In this document: in pieces, positions 8,128-17,463 of the stretch | How positions within the stretch are numbered: the first letter of the stretch is position 1 | How the letters are laid out: the number at the start of each line of letters is the position of its first letter | Assembly: GCA_938028725.1 (NCBI GenBank) | Contig: CALIMH010000005.1 | Coordinates: 62,001 to 126,000, forward strand | Length of the DNA: 64,000 nucleotides | Origin: an uncultured Anaerolineae bacterium | GTDB taxonomy: Bacteria; Chloroflexota; Anaerolineae; J036; Brachytrichaceae | Reading direction: 5' to 3' | The notes under the pieces: model-generated | Seen by the model: the letters and a program-made list of their open reading frames with translations, nothing else | The model's database searches: none | Told to the model about the DNA's origin: nothing | Program-made: the position numbers and the translations under genes

Positions 8128-10011
8128 CTATGAGCCGATAATCACGGTGAGCGTGACACCAGGGGTGGGCGATGGGGTTACTGTTGGCGTTGCAGTGGGT
8201 GTTTCTGGGGTAGCTGTGGGTGTGGCCGTTGGCGTAGGCGTTGGCGCGGTTGGAGTGGGCGTGGGCGTTGGTGCGGTTGGGGTGGGCGTAGGCGTTGGCA
8301 CAGTGGGAGTGGGCGTAGGCGTTGGCACAGTGGGACTTGGTGTAGGTGTCGGGACGGTGGGAGTGGGCGTGGGTGGTAACAGCGTGAATGTGAAGCTTAC
8401 GCGCGCCGGCCCAAAGTAGTGCGCATATTGCACCTCGAAGAAGTGTCTGCCGCTGTCGAGCTGTCGCGTGGCCGTGAGCACCCGCGCTCCTTGGATGTTG
8501 TAGGAGTCAATCACCAGTTGGTTGTCCAAGAAGAAGCGCATCCCATCGGTGAGGTCAAACTTAAACAGGTACTCGCCTGCCGGAAGGCTGAGCTGACGCT
8601 GCCAGCTCACGGAGAACAAGTCGTTGTTCACCTCTGGCGCTGGTGAGCCAAGCCCCCAGTTGAAGTTGATCTCCGCATCGTCGCGCTTGAGCGCCAGCGG
8701 CCCATCGCGGTTGGTGGAGTTGTAGTAGCGCCCAATCCAGCCGCTGTAATTCACACGCCAGCTCAGCGATAGGCGCGCTGTTGCAGTGGCCTTGAAGTAC
8801 TCCACGCGCAAGTTGTGCGGGCCGGCGGTCAGTGGTGAGTTTGCGTTCGCCGTGCGCAGGCCGCCAAACCGCCATTCGTCAATCAGCAATTTGCCGTCCA
8901 CATAGACACGCGCGCCACCGTCCACTACCAGTGTGAATAGATAATTGTCTGTAGTGGGGAAGTTCTCGTTGCGCACAAAAATGGCCGACCAGTCATTGCG
9001 CGGGATGCTCCCGCCTGGTGAGTTGCTGCCCCAGTTGAAGTTCAGCTCCTTGCGGGTTGTGGCAAATTGCGGATTGCCCAGAAGGTCTTGGTTGGGAAAG
9101 AACTGGCCGAACCACACTCCGGCTGCGTTGGGGTCTGATATGGGTTCTTCGCGGCCGAGGGGCGGCAGGGTGGTGGGCGTGCACAAAGGTAGCGGTGTTG
9201 GCACGGTCAACTGGCCTTCAAACACCAGGGACGACGTGGGCGCTTTGGGTAACGCGTTGCTGGGGTCAATCACCACGCGGTTGTTGCCGGTGCTGTAGCC
9301 GGGGAACCACAGCGTGGTGCTTGCGCCGGGGCCAAGCCCATTGGGCAGCAATACCTGGCGGTCGTTAGCCTGCACGACAAACGGCGGCGCCAAGACAGCA
9401 CCACGATTCTGGATGGTCACACGCAGACCCAGTTCCAAGGGTGCGCTAGAAGATAGGCATGTCACATCCTGCTGCGGGCCAATGCTCACGGCGAGGATGT
9501 GAAGCTCCGGCAACGGCGGCTTAGCCCCTAGCTCTGCGCTCGATGTCCCTGACCCAAAGGCAGGGCTCGTGCTGAGTTCCGCAAATGGCGTGAAGCCGCT
9601 GCTGGACCCGCGCGCGATGAGATAGTAGGTTCCGCTTTGGCTCGGCGCATTGGCTGATAGCTCGATAGTGCCGTCGCTCCTCGCGATGGTGCTGCCCAGG
9701 CTGATGAGGTCGCGGAAGGCAGCGGCAGGTGAAGGGGCGAGAAACAGCTCGACCGACTCGCCGGGCTGAAAGCCCCTCCCGCGCACAGTGAAAGCTCTTC
9801 CGGCTTCGGCTGTGGTTGGCCTTTCAAGCTGGGGCTGTGGGAGTGGAGAGGCTGCTGGCTGCCGCGAGAAGTTAAGGCCTGTGCTGAACAGCAGCGCGGC
9901 GCCCACACAAATAACCACCAAGGCAGTGGTCACGAGCACCCCCGCCAGCAGGTAACGCCTAGACGATTGCATCGCCAGCTCATCAATTGGGTTCGGTGAT
10001 GGCGCGTTCAT
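8128..10011 (-). CDS. Membrane-anchored surface protein with CARDB-like and two PA14 domains and a Thr-Pro repeat tail
   Basis: A 627-residue protein. One membrane segment (about residues 20-43) anchors it with the bulk outside. Residues 60-165 form an Ig-like/IPT-type region containing GRGFQPGESV. Residues 168-270 look like a CARDB adhesion module with conserved IQNRG. Two PA14 beta-barrel domains follow (about 296-420 and 422-545), each with an NFNWG strand and a ground motif (VYVDGKLLID; FFLDNQLVID). Residues 547-617 are a Pro/Thr repeat, after which 10 hydrophobic residues end the chain. PA14 domains usually bind glycans, and Pro-Thr tails usually span a cell wall or carry O-glycans. A carbohydrate-binding or cell-surface adhesion role is inferred. 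The gene converges on the phosphoesterase gene with 5 bases between. Confidence 0.8.
   Translation of the reverse strand: MNAPSPNPIDELAMQSSRRYLLAGVLVTTALVVICVGAALLFSTGLNFSRQPAASPLPQPQLERPTTAEAGRAFTVRGRGFQPGESVELFLAPSPAAAFRDLISLGSTIARSDGTIELSANAPSQSGTYYLIARGSSSGFTPFAELSTSPAFGSGTSSAELGAKPPLPELHILAVSIGPQQDVTCLSSSAPLELGLRVTIQNRGAVLAPPFVVQANDRQVLLPNGLGPGASTTLWFPGYSTGNNRVVIDPSNALPKAPTSSLVFEGQLTVPTPLPLCTPTTLPPLGREEPISDPNAAGVWFGQFFPNQDLLGNPQFATTRKELNFNWGSNSPGGSIPRNDWSAIFVRNENFPTTDNYLFTLVVDGGARVYVDGKLLIDEWRFGGLRTANANSPLTAGPHNLRVEYFKATATARLSLSWRVNYSGWIGRYYNSTNRDGPLALKRDDAEINFNWGLGSPAPEVNNDLFSVSWQRQLSLPAGEYLFKFDLTDGMRFFLDNQLVIDSYNIQGARVLTATRQLDSGRHFFEVQYAHYFGPARVSFTFTLLPPTPTPTVPTPTPSPTVPTPTPTPTVPTPTPTPTAPTPTPTPTAPTPTPTATPTATPETPTATPTVTPSPTPGVTLTVIIGS
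8161..8373 (-). repeat. In-frame tandem repeat encoding the Pro-Thr tail
   Basis: About 210 bases of imperfect tandem units of 6 to 30 bases encode PTPTP-type sequence at the C-terminus of the PA14 protein. The opposite strand is therefore a GT-rich Gly-Val pseudo-frame without meaning. Such arrays often vary in copy number between strains and assemblies. Confidence 0.85.
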
Positions 10012-10111
10012 AATGCGCGTTTCACAGCTCTCTCAAGCAAGTAAGCGATGCACCTTCGTGAGTGCCGAGCGAGCCGCTGTTGCTCTAAGTGTAGCAGCAG
10101 CGCCTGCCAGG

Positions 10112-10117
10112 TAAGAT
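10112..10117 (+). promoter_or_regulatory. -10-like element of the methyltransferase gene
   Basis: TAAGAT ends 6 bases before the ATG at 10124, consistent with a leaderless start. It is weak taken alone and supported mainly by the repeated spacing seen across the window. Confidence 0.3.
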
Positions 10118-10123
10118 CGCAGC

Positions 10124-10921
10124 ATGATCGCCACCTACGACCAGTTCGCCACTGTCTACGACCTTCAGCACCAGCAGTTCTTGGACGACGCGCCTTTGTA
10201 CTTGCAATTGGCGCGCGAGGTGTGCGGCGCGCGCCGCGTTCTAGAGATCGGCTGTGGCAGCGGTCGGCTGATGGTGCCGATGGTCGAGGCTGGGCTTGCT
10301 GTGACCGGGGTGGATATCTCGATGCAGATGCTGCGCCTGGCAGCGGCGCACCTGCTGCCAGTGCTGAAGCAGGCAAAGGGCACAGGGCTGCTCGTTCAGG
10401 CCGATGCGCGCGCGCCATTGCCGCTGCCTCCCGCTCACTTCGACATGGCTATTATCGCGCTCAACACTTTTTTGCATAACCTCACCCGCGACGATCAGCT
10501 TGCCGTGCTGCGGCACGCGCGCACTGTCCTGCGAGAGGGCGGATACTTGGTGGTGGACTTGCCACCTAACGACGAGATGGCATACCAACCCGACGATGGC
10601 CAGTATCAACTGGAAGCCACGCTGCTGGACCCCGACAGCGGCCAAGAGCTGCGCAAATATGTGGCCAGCCGCCTCTTCTGGGCCACGCAAGAACAAGAGC
10701 TTGTCTACCGCGTCGAGCGCTGGTGTGCAGGTCAGATGGTGGGCGAGCAGTCGTTTGCTTTCAAGCTGCGCCACGTCTTCCGCTATGAGATGGAGCTGTT
10801 GCTAGAGCGCAGCGGGTTTGAGTTGGCACGTTGGTTCGGCGACTACGACCTTTCTCCTTATCGCGAGGGCAGCCCGCGCATGATCGCGCTTGCGCGCAGT
10901 GCTGCTTTGAACGCTCGTTAA
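10124..10921 (+). CDS. Class I SAM-dependent methyltransferase
   Basis: A 265-residue Rossmann-like methyltransferase. Motif I is VLEIGCGSGR (about residues 40-49), the acidic end of strand 2 is VTGVDIS, and motif IV/post-motif segments read ALNTFLHN and REGGYLVVDLPP. The C-terminal half forms a beta-rich substrate cap ending in a DLSPYREGSPRMI segment, typical of the small-molecule 'methyltransferase domain 25' group. The substrate cannot be named. It starts at an ATG with only a short distance to the divergent PA14 gene and no obvious Shine-Dalgarno. Confidence 0.85.
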   Translation: MIATYDQFATVYDLQHQQFLDDAPLYLQLAREVCGARRVLEIGCGSGRLMVPMVEAGLAVTGVDISMQMLRLAAAHLLPVLKQAKGTGLLVQADARAPLPLPPAHFDMAIIALNTFLHNLTRDDQLAVLRHARTVLREGGYLVVDLPPNDEMAYQPDDGQYQLEATLLDPDSGQELRKYVASRLFWATQEQELVYRVERWCAGQMVGEQSFAFKLRHVFRYEMELLLERSGFELARWFGDYDLSPYREGSPRMIALARSAALNAR

Positions 10922-10962
10922 GGCACTGTTGAGCGATGCAGATCGGCCGGCCGGCTTTGCCT

Positions 10963-10968
10963 TAGAAT
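10963..10968 (+). promoter_or_regulatory. -10-like element upstream of the histidine kinase
   Basis: TAGAAT lies 21 bases before the ATG at 10990, in the short gap after the methyltransferase gene. No convincing -35 is seen. Confidence 0.3.
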
Positions 10969-10989
10969 GATTGCTAACCTTAAAACGAC

Positions 10990-12474
10990 ATGCCGATCCG
11001 CCTTCGACTTACGCTCTGGTACACGGGTGTGCTGGCAGTGCTGCTGGTGATTATCAGCGTAGGTGTGTATGCCCCCGTGCGGGTTCTGCTTTACCAGCAG
11101 CTTGATTCGCGCTTGACCCAGGCGGCGGACACAGTGCTGCCGCTCGTGCATAGCCAACCGGTGGAGCTGATGCAGAGAAACGGACGCCAGGTGATCAGCT
11201 TCCCTACGCTGGATGCCTTTCGCTCATCGGAGATCTACGTGCAACTCATCTCGAACAACGGTGAGCTGATCGGCGCCTCGCCAAATATCTTCGACGCCAA
11301 CTTTGACTCCTACCTCGACCCTGAGGCTTTTCGTTATGAATTGTCCTTGTCCCACGAGCAGCAGAGCGACTACTTTTCCGATTACAGCCACCCCAACACA
11401 CCACCGCTGCGCGTGCTCACGCGCCCCATTTACTCGAAGCGAGAGCCTGGTGGCCTGCTTGGCTTTGTGCAGGTGGGTGTCTCCCGCGAGAACGTCGAGG
11501 TCGCGCTCGGTATTCTCTCCAGCACGTTGCTAGTGAGTAGTGTGGTGGGGCTGATGCTGTCTTTCTTCGTCGGCGCGCTGATCGCGCGCCGCGCGTTGAA
11601 ACCGGTGGAGGAAATCACCCGCACAGCTATGGCGATCTACCGCGCCGACAACCTCGATCAGCGCGTGGCTGTGCCGAAGACCAACGATGAGATCGCGCAG
11701 CTCTCTCGCGCCTTCAACGAAATGCTGGATCGCCTGAAGCGGCTCTTCGATGCGCAGCAGCGCTTGGTGGCCGATGTGTCCCACGAGATGCGCACGCCGC
11801 TCACGGTGATCCGCGGCAACGTGGACTTGCTGCGCGCTATGGGCTGCGCTGACCAGGAGTCGCTGGACGCGCTGACTCGCGAGAGCGAGCGCATGACGCG
11901 CTTGGTCAGCGACTTGCTGCTACTCTCTCAAGCCGACGCCGGCGAGTTGCCCATGCGCTTCACCAAGGTGAACGTCAGCCAACTGGCACATGAAGTAGGC
12001 CGCATCGTGCAGGTGCTCGCCAACGGCCGCATCAGCGTTGTGGTCAAGGCTGAGGATGATTTGGTGATGGACGCAGACCCTGATCGGCTGAAGCAGGTGC
12101 TGATCAATCTGGTGGACAACGCGATCAAGCACACACCGGACGGCGGTGAGGTGCGCATTGAGTGCGTCTCCTACTACAACGGCTTCATTCGGTTATCGGT
12201 CAGCGACACAGGCGTCGGCATCCCAGAGAAAGACCTGCCTCACATTTTTGAGCGCTTTTATCGGGTTGACAAATCGCGCTCGCGCGCCTACGGCGGCGCG
12301 GGGCTAGGGCTTTCGATTGTCCACACGATCGTGCAAGCCCACCATGGCCGAATCGTGGTCAACAGCAAAGAGGGAGTCGGCACCACTTTCGACATCTACA
12401 TTCCTGCCACTCAGTCGCAGGCTGGTGTTGCGGGTGGTGTGCCATCGCGCAACGGGGCGCTAGGGCGCTTCTAG
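10990..12474 (+). CDS. Membrane sensor histidine kinase (HAMP-HisKA-HATPase), orphan
   Basis: A 494-residue kinase. Membrane segments are at about residues 10-32 and 178-200, enclosing a sensor region of about 145 residues outside the cell. A HAMP linker (about 200-255) precedes the HisKA domain, where the phospho-acceptor is His265 in DVSHEMRTPL. The ATPase domain has the N box NLVDNAIKHTPDGG, the G1 box DTGVGIPE, the F box IFERFYRVD and the G2 box GGAGLGLSIV. All are intact. The domain order matches the OmpR-partnered class (BaeS/MprB-like). No response regulator lies beside it in this window, so its partner must be elsewhere. The 3' end overlaps the convergent aminotransferase gene by 4 bases. 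Confidence 0.9.
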   Translation: MPIRLRLTLWYTGVLAVLLVIISVGVYAPVRVLLYQQLDSRLTQAADTVLPLVHSQPVELMQRNGRQVISFPTLDAFRSSEIYVQLISNNGELIGASPNIFDANFDSYLDPEAFRYELSLSHEQQSDYFSDYSHPNTPPLRVLTRPIYSKREPGGLLGFVQVGVSRENVEVALGILSSTLLVSSVVGLMLSFFVGALIARRALKPVEEITRTAMAIYRADNLDQRVAVPKTNDEIAQLSRAFNEMLDRLKRLFDAQQRLVADVSHEMRTPLTVIRGNVDLLRAMGCADQESLDALTRESERMTRLVSDLLLLSQADAGELPMRFTKVNVSQLAHEVGRIVQVLANGRISVVVKAEDDLVMDADPDRLKQVLINLVDNAIKHTPDGGEVRIECVSYYNGFIRLSVSDTGVGIPEKDLPHIFERFYRVDKSRSRAYGGAGLGLSIVHTIVQAHHGRIVVNSKEGVGTTFDIYIPATQSQAGVAGGVPSRNGALGRF

Positions 12475-13655
12475 CCGCGCACCGTTGCTGAGACCAGCGC
12501 TGCGCGCATGCGTTCGAGCGCCTCGTGCAGTTGGGCGCGTGGGCAGCCAAAGTTCAGCCGTACAAAGCGCTCATAACCTGGCCCAAAGGTGACGCCGTCG
12601 CTGAGCGCCACTTTGCCCTGCTGCAAAAAGAACTGGAAGGGCCGGGTCACTGCTGCGTCGCTGCAATCTATCCAGAGTAGGTAGGTGGCCTCAGGCACGG
12701 TTGCGCGGAGCGCAGGCAAGTGCTGCGCTACATATGCCAGCGCGAAGTCGCGGTTTGCGGTGAGGTAGGCGCGTAGCGCGTCGAGCCACGCTGCACATGC
12801 CGGATCGGAATAGGCTGTCTGTGCGGCCAACAAGCCAAAGATGTTGATGTGAGGCAAGTTGCCGAACAGCGCAGCTTGCAACCTGCGCCGCAGCACAGGA
12901 TGCGTCACCACCGCGAAGCTGAAGCCTAGTCCAGGGGTGTTGAACGTTTTGCTAGGCGCCATGAGCGTGATGCACCGATCGGCAGCTTCGGTGCATTGAA
13001 GCGCGAATGGCCTGTGTTGGTGTTGCGCCAACGTGAGATCGGCCCAAATCTCATCGGAAACGATCAGCACGTCATGCTCGGCACACAGTTGTGCGATGCG
13101 CTGATTCTCCGCTGCGCTCCACTCGCGGCTAGTGGGGTTATGGGGATGGCAGTGGATGAACATTGTGGCACGCGGCTCGGACAGCGCTTGTTGCAGCGCG
13201 TCGAAGTCGATCTCGTAGCGCAAGCGCCACCCATCAGCGCTTTGAGCCAGGGGCACGCTGATGACGCTGAGCCCTTGCCCGGCTGGCACGCTGAGAAACG
13301 GCGGGTAAGCTGGGGTAAGCGTCACTGCTGCATCGCCTGGCCTACAAAACAAGCGGGTGACTAAGGCAAGGCTGCTGACCACCCCTGGCAAAGGCAGGAT
13401 GGCCTCCGGCGAAACGTCCCAGCCGTGTCGTTGGAGCAGCCAGCAGCTGATCTGTTCGCGGATGGAGTCGGTCGGAAACTCGTATCCGAAGATGCCATGC
13501 CGACTGCGCTCGATCAACGCATCCACGATAGGTTGGGGAGCGGCGAAGTCCATATCAGCTACCCACATCGGCAGCACGTCGGCAGGATACTGATGCCACT
13601 TGGCGCTGTTGGTGTGTCGGCGGTCAATCTGCTGGTCAAATTGATGTTCGAGCAT
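12471..13655 (-). CDS. MalY/PatB-type PLP-dependent aminotransferase (probable C-S lyase)
   Basis: A 394-residue fold-type I enzyme. The N-terminal DQQIDRRHTNSAKW and LPMWVADMDF segments are the signature of the MalY/PatB branch, most members of which are cystathionine beta-lyases. HPHNPTS is the cofactor-binding Asn/Pro turn, SDEIWADL holds the Asp that pairs with the pyridine nitrogen, and the Schiff-base Lys is in APSKTFN. ATG 13655 places the signature at the normal N-terminus; an upstream in-frame start would add 25 unsupported residues. It lies 142 bases downstream of sufD on the same strand. Expected reaction: alpha,beta-elimination of cystathionine or cysteine conjugates giving pyruvate, ammonia and a thiol; aminotransfer is the alternative. 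Confidence 0.85.
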   Translation of the reverse strand: MLEHQFDQQIDRRHTNSAKWHQYPADVLPMWVADMDFAAPQPIVDALIERSRHGIFGYEFPTDSIREQISCWLLQRHGWDVSPEAILPLPGVVSSLALVTRLFCRPGDAAVTLTPAYPPFLSVPAGQGLSVISVPLAQSADGWRLRYEIDFDALQQALSEPRATMFIHCHPHNPTSREWSAAENQRIAQLCAEHDVLIVSDEIWADLTLAQHQHRPFALQCTEAADRCITLMAPSKTFNTPGLGFSFAVVTHPVLRRRLQAALFGNLPHINIFGLLAAQTAYSDPACAAWLDALRAYLTANRDFALAYVAQHLPALRATVPEATYLLWIDCSDAAVTRPFQFFLQQGKVALSDGVTFGPGYERFVRLNFGCPRAQLHEALERMRAALVSATVRG

Positions 13656-13797
13656 GCCGCTGGCATTGTAGTGCTGGTGTCCGCTGCGGTCGTGCTCACA
13701 CTCACCGGCGCGGCAGTGCTGCAGGAGCAACGACGCGCGCCTCAGCAGAAGGCTGCCGAGGCGCGCAGTGACGGGCGAGATGGTGGGTGGGAATCGC

Positions 13798-15075
13798 TCA
13801 GCTCACTTTCTTGCTGATTTCAGCAGTGAGCCGCTCGCGCGTCTCCTGAGAAGGGATGCGCTCAATCACGGGCGCGAAGAAGCCCTCCACCACCATGCGG
13901 CGCGCTTCGCTCAGCGGGATGCCGCGGCTCTGCAAGTAGAAGAGCGGCTCCTGCTCCAGCGTGCCAACGGTGCTGCCGTGCGTGCAGCGCACATCGTCGG
14001 CCTCAATTTCCAGGCCAGGGATTGAGTCGGCGCGGCTTTGGCTGGAAAGCTGCAGGTTGCGGTTGGCTTGATAGGCGTCGGTCTTCTGTGCGCCGGGAAA
14101 CACGCGGATGTTGCCGCGCCACACGGTGTGCGCCTGGTCGCGCAGGGCCGCTTTGTAGAGCAAATCGCTCTTGCAGTGTGGGGCGATGTGGTTCTGCTGG
14201 GTGTCGTAATGGAGTTGTTGGCGGGTGTCGGCGAAGTACACGCCGCTCAGCAGCGCCGTGCCGTGTGGCTCGACCAAGTCGGCCTCGATCAAGCTCTTGG
14301 TGAACTTGCTACCAACGCCACCCATCACCCAGTGCAGCGTGGCGCCCTCGCCGATGCGCGCGCGCTCGTTGGTGAAGTTGTATACGTTGCGCGCCCAATC
14401 TTGGATGTTCACGTAGTCGAGTTGAGCGCCCTTGCCCAACACGATCTCCACCACGCCGTCGTAGAGCGCCTGCGGGGCATCAGATGCGACTTCGCCCTCT
14501 GTGGCAAAGTCCTCGATCAAGGTTGCTTGTGCGCCCTCCTCTAGAACCACCAGTGTATGGTTGAAGCCACTGCGTTGATCGGCGCGCATGCGCGTGAACA
14601 CGCGGAAGGGTGATTCGACCTTCACGTGGGCGGGCACATACAACACCACGCCGCCGCGCACGAAGATGGCGTGAAGCGCCGCAAAGTAAGCGTCAGTCAC
14701 CTTGACGCATTCGGTCATGTAATAGCGCTCCAGCAAGTCGGCGTGTTGGTGCATGGCAGCAGCGAAGTCCACAAACACCACGCCGGCCGGCAAATTTTCT
14801 GGCGGCACGAGTTTTGTGTCCAGCGCGTTGTCCAGCGGGTTGATAGTGGCGATGAGCTCAGCGATCCGGAACTGGGTGAGGTCCACGCGCCGCCAGAGCT
14901 CGTCGTGGCGGTTGGGTGGGGGGGTGTCGCGGAAGACGCGGAAAGCATCGAGACGCTTTGCCGCCATCCAGTCCGTGTCGCCGAGGGCGGCGGAGTAAGC
15001 TTCCACCTGCTCGCGGGTGATCTCGGCCGGCTTCAAGACGGGCGCAGGTTTCAACAAGGGAGAGGTGATCGTCAT
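13798..15075 (-). CDS. sufD: Fe-S cluster assembly scaffold subunit SufD
   Basis: A 425-residue SufB/SufD-family protein with a long right-handed beta-helix core. The C-terminal part has the conserved VRCTHGSTVG segment, whose His corresponds to the residue required for cluster assembly in SufD, followed by the family helix LFYLQSRGIPLSEARRM. With SufB and SufC it forms the SufBC2D scaffold that builds Fe-S clusters in the cytoplasm. It is the last gene of sufC-sufB-sufD, 16 bases after sufB. The N-terminal region is the usual variable helical part. No sufS, sufU or sufE gene follows. Confidence 0.95.
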   Translation of the reverse strand: MTITSPLLKPAPVLKPAEITREQVEAYSAALGDTDWMAAKRLDAFRVFRDTPPPNRHDELWRRVDLTQFRIAELIATINPLDNALDTKLVPPENLPAGVVFVDFAAAMHQHADLLERYYMTECVKVTDAYFAALHAIFVRGGVVLYVPAHVKVESPFRVFTRMRADQRSGFNHTLVVLEEGAQATLIEDFATEGEVASDAPQALYDGVVEIVLGKGAQLDYVNIQDWARNVYNFTNERARIGEGATLHWVMGGVGSKFTKSLIEADLVEPHGTALLSGVYFADTRQQLHYDTQQNHIAPHCKSDLLYKAALRDQAHTVWRGNIRVFPGAQKTDAYQANRNLQLSSQSRADSIPGLEIEADDVRCTHGSTVGTLEQEPLFYLQSRGIPLSEARRMVVEGFFAPVIERIPSQETRERLTAEISKKVS

Positions 15076-15091
15076 GGTTATGCTGTGGACG

Positions 15092-16507
15092 TCAGCCGAC
15101 TGTACCTTCCATCTGTAGCGCGATTAGGCGATTCATCTCGATGGCATATTCCATCGGCAGCTCTTTCACCAGCGGCTCGATGAAGCCGGAGACCACCATG
15201 GTGCTAGCTTCCTCCTCGCTGATGCCGCGGCTCATGGCGTAGAACAACTGCTCCTCGCCGATTTTGCTCACGCTCGCCTCGTGGCCGATCACCACGCGGT
15301 CGGTGTCCACCTCGATGTAGGGGTAGGTGTCGCTGCGGCTGGCTTCATCCAGCAACAGCGCGTCGCACACGACGTTGCTGCGGCTGTTCTCTGCGTCGCG
15401 GTACACCTTCAGCAAGCCGCGATAGCTGGTGCGGCCGCCATCCTTGCTAATGGACTTGCTGATGATCTTGCTCGTGGTGTTGGGCGCGGCGTGGATGATC
15501 TTGGCGCCGGCGTCTTGGTGTTGGCCCTTGCCAGCGAATGCGATGGACAGCACTTCGCCATGCGCGCCCGGCTCCATCAGGTAGACTGCCGGGTACTTCA
15601 TCGTCAGCTTGCTGCCCAGGTTGCCATCCACCCATTCCATGGTGGCACCTTCATAAGCTGCTGCGCGCTTGGTCACCAGGTTATACACGTTGGTGGACCA
15701 GTTCTGGATGGTGGTGTAGCGGCAGCGACCACCCCGCTTGACGATGATCTCGACAACTGCGCTATGCAATGAGTCGCTTGAATACACCGGTGCTGTGCAG
15801 CCCTCGACGTAGTGCACTTGCGCGCCTTCATCCACAATGATCAACGTGCGCTCAAATTGCCCCACGTTCTTGGCGTTGATGCGAAAGTAAGCTTGTAGCG
15901 GCATTTCGACCTTCACGCCGGGTGGAACGTAGATGAATGAGCCACCAGACCACACCGCGCTATTGAGCGCCGCGAACTTGTTATCGGTGTAAGGGATGAT
16001 GGTGCCGAAATACTGACGAAATAGGTCGGGATACTCACGCAGGGCAGTGTCAGTGTCCAGGAAGATCACGCCTTGCGCTTCCAGCTCCTTAGCCAGGTTG
16101 TGGTAAATCACCTCGGACTCATACTGCGCCCCTACGCCGGCCAAATACTTCTGCTCAGCCTCTGGGATGCCCAAGCGATCGTAGGTGCGCTTGATTTCTG
16201 GTGGCAGCTCGTCCCAACTGTTCGCTTGTTTGTCTGTGGGCTTGATGTAATAGTAGATGTCGTTGAAGTCAATCTCCTTCAACGCCTCGCCACCCCAGTT
16301 GGGCATAGGCTTGCTGAGGAAGACCTTGAGCGCCTCAAGGCGGAAGCGCGTCATCCAAGCCGGCTCGCCCTTCAGCCAAGAGATTTCTTTGACAACTTGC
16401 TCGTCCAGCCCTTTGCGGCTCTTGAACACGTAATTCTCCGGCTCGTGAAAGCCGTATTTCTCAACGTATTCCTCGTTCACAGAGACTTGTGTTTTGGTCT
16501 CGGTCAT
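15092..16507 (-). CDS. sufB: Fe-S cluster assembly scaffold subunit SufB
   Basis: A 471-residue protein of normal SufB length. It opens with the family segment [20 protein letters not shown] in part (KYGFHEPE) and contains [13 protein letters not shown], the SufB-specific YVEGC motif, with a conserved Cys. Near the C-terminus [16 protein letters not shown] is the universal SufB signature. SufB is the subunit on which the cluster is assembled, receiving sulfur from a cysteine desulfurase. It sits between sufC (40 bases upstream) and sufD in one operon. A Shine-Dalgarno (GAGGAGGA) is present a few bases before its ATG. Confidence 0.97.
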   Translation of the reverse strand: MTETKTQVSVNEEYVEKYGFHEPENYVFKSRKGLDEQVVKEISWLKGEPAWMTRFRLEALKVFLSKPMPNWGGEALKEIDFNDIYYYIKPTDKQANSWDELPPEIKRTYDRLGIPEAEQKYLAGVGAQYESEVIYHNLAKELEAQGVIFLDTDTALREYPDLFRQYFGTIIPYTDNKFAALNSAVWSGGSFIYVPPGVKVEMPLQAYFRINAKNVGQFERTLIIVDEGAQVHYVEGCTAPVYSSDSLHSAVVEIIVKRGGRCRYTTIQNWSTNVYNLVTKRAAAYEGATMEWVDGNLGSKLTMKYPAVYLMEPGAHGEVLSIAFAGKGQHQDAGAKIIHAAPNTTSKIISKSISKDGGRTSYRGLLKVYRDAENSRSNVVCDALLLDEASRSDTYPYIEVDTDRVVIGHEASVSKIGEEQLFYAMSRGISEEEASTMVVSGFIEPLVKELPMEYAIEMNRLIALQMEGTVG

Positions 16508-16547
16508 AGTTGGTGTCCTCCTCGTGTAGATATGCCCTGGGTTGTTG

Positions 16548-17357
16548 TCAGGCGGTTGCCTCTGGCTCTTTCAGCCAGTCGTAGCCTTTCTCTTCGAGGT
16601 GGAGCGCTAGCTCTGGTCCACCGCTTTCTACAATGCGGCCGTCAATCAGCACATGGACAAATTGCGGCTTGATGTAGTTCAGCAGGCGCTGGTAGTGTGT
16701 GATCACCAGCACGCCCATGCGCGGGTTTTGCTGGTGGAGCAGGTTCACCCCTTCGCTGACGATGCGCAGCGCGTCAATATCCAGGCCGGAGTCGGTCTCG
16801 TCAAGTATGGCCATCTCAGGCTTCAGCATGGCCATTTGCAGGATTTCGGCGCGCTTCTTTTCGCCGCCGCTGAAACCATCGTTGAGGTAGCGCGCTGCAA
16901 ACGAGTTGTCCACCTTCAGCATCTCCAGCGCCTCGCGAAGCTGGCGGGTGAAAACGGGGATCGGAATGCCCTTCACATCGTGTGGCACGACGCCGCCATT
17001 TCGAGCTGCTGCTTCTGCCTTGATGCGGGCGTTGATAGCTGTGCGCAAGAAGTTGGCTACTGTGACGCCAGGAATGGCTACTGGATACTGGAAAGCCAGA
17101 AACAGGCCGGCGCGGCTACGCTCGTCTGGCTCCATCTCCAGGATGTTCTCACCCTTGAAGAGGATCTCACCCTCGGTCACCTCGTAGGCGGGATGGCCGG
17201 CAATGGTGTAAGCCAGCGTGCTCTTGCCGCTGCCGTTTGGGCCCATAATCGCGTGGATTTCACCCTCGTTGACGCTGAGATTCAGGCCTTTGAGGATCTC
17301 GCGGTCGCCTTCGGCGAGCTTGACGTGCAAGTTGCGGATTTCAAACCAAGCGTTCAC
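16548..17357 (-). CDS. sufC: Fe-S cluster assembly ATPase SufC
   Basis: A 269-residue ABC-type ATPase. Walker A is GPNGSGKST (about residues 39-47), the signature is [13 protein letters not shown] and Walker B is [14 protein letters not shown], the exact pattern of SufC. The switch His is in VITHYQRLL. Two SufC subunits power conformational change in SufBC2D. The start is GTG at 17357 with a good Shine-Dalgarno (AGGGAG). It is the first gene of the operon; a leftward TATACT lies about 52 bases upstream. Confidence 0.96.
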   Translation of the reverse strand: MNAWFEIRNLHVKLAEGDREILKGLNLSVNEGEIHAIMGPNGSGKSTLAYTIAGHPAYEVTEGEILFKGENILEMEPDERSRAGLFLAFQYPVAIPGVTVANFLRTAINARIKAEAAARNGGVVPHDVKGIPIPVFTRQLREALEMLKVDNSFAARYLNDGFSGGEKKRAEILQMAMLKPEMAILDETDSGLDIDALRIVSEGVNLLHQQNPRMGVLVITHYQRLLNYIKPQFVHVLIDGRIVESGGPELALHLEEKGYDWLKEPEATA

Positions 17358-17408
17358 GTTTCTCCCTCGCTGCGAAATTCAACGGGTGCTAAACCCAGAG
17401 TTGACAGT

Positions 17409-17414
17409 AGTATA
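17409..17414 (-). promoter_or_regulatory. -10-like element of the sufCBD operon
   Basis: Leftward TATACT gives a leader of about 45 bases before the GTG at 17357. A perfect 12-base palindrome, CGGCGATCGCCG at 17425-17436, overlaps the expected -35 position and could be a regulator site. Neither regulator nor -35 can be identified. Confidence 0.4.
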
Positions 17415-17463
17415 AAACGCCCTTCGGCGATCGCCGGATTTCTCAGATAACCATCATCCGCCC

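Noticed and set aside
8147-8419. Gly-Val repeat protein on the + strand
   Set aside because: It is the complement of the Thr-Pro repeat in the PA14 gene, not a gene.
12471-13655. The PatB-type enzyme as a SufS cysteine desulfurase
   Set aside because: Its motifs are those of class I/II aminotransferases (MalY/PatB), not of class V desulfurases.
17401-17414. Rightward TTGACA upstream of sufC
   Set aside because: No rightward gene follows; the leftward TATACT on the other strand is the useful signal.
17425-17436. GGCGATCGCC as a HIP1-type abundant repeat
   Set aside because: Only isolated copies were seen, so it is treated as a single palindrome.
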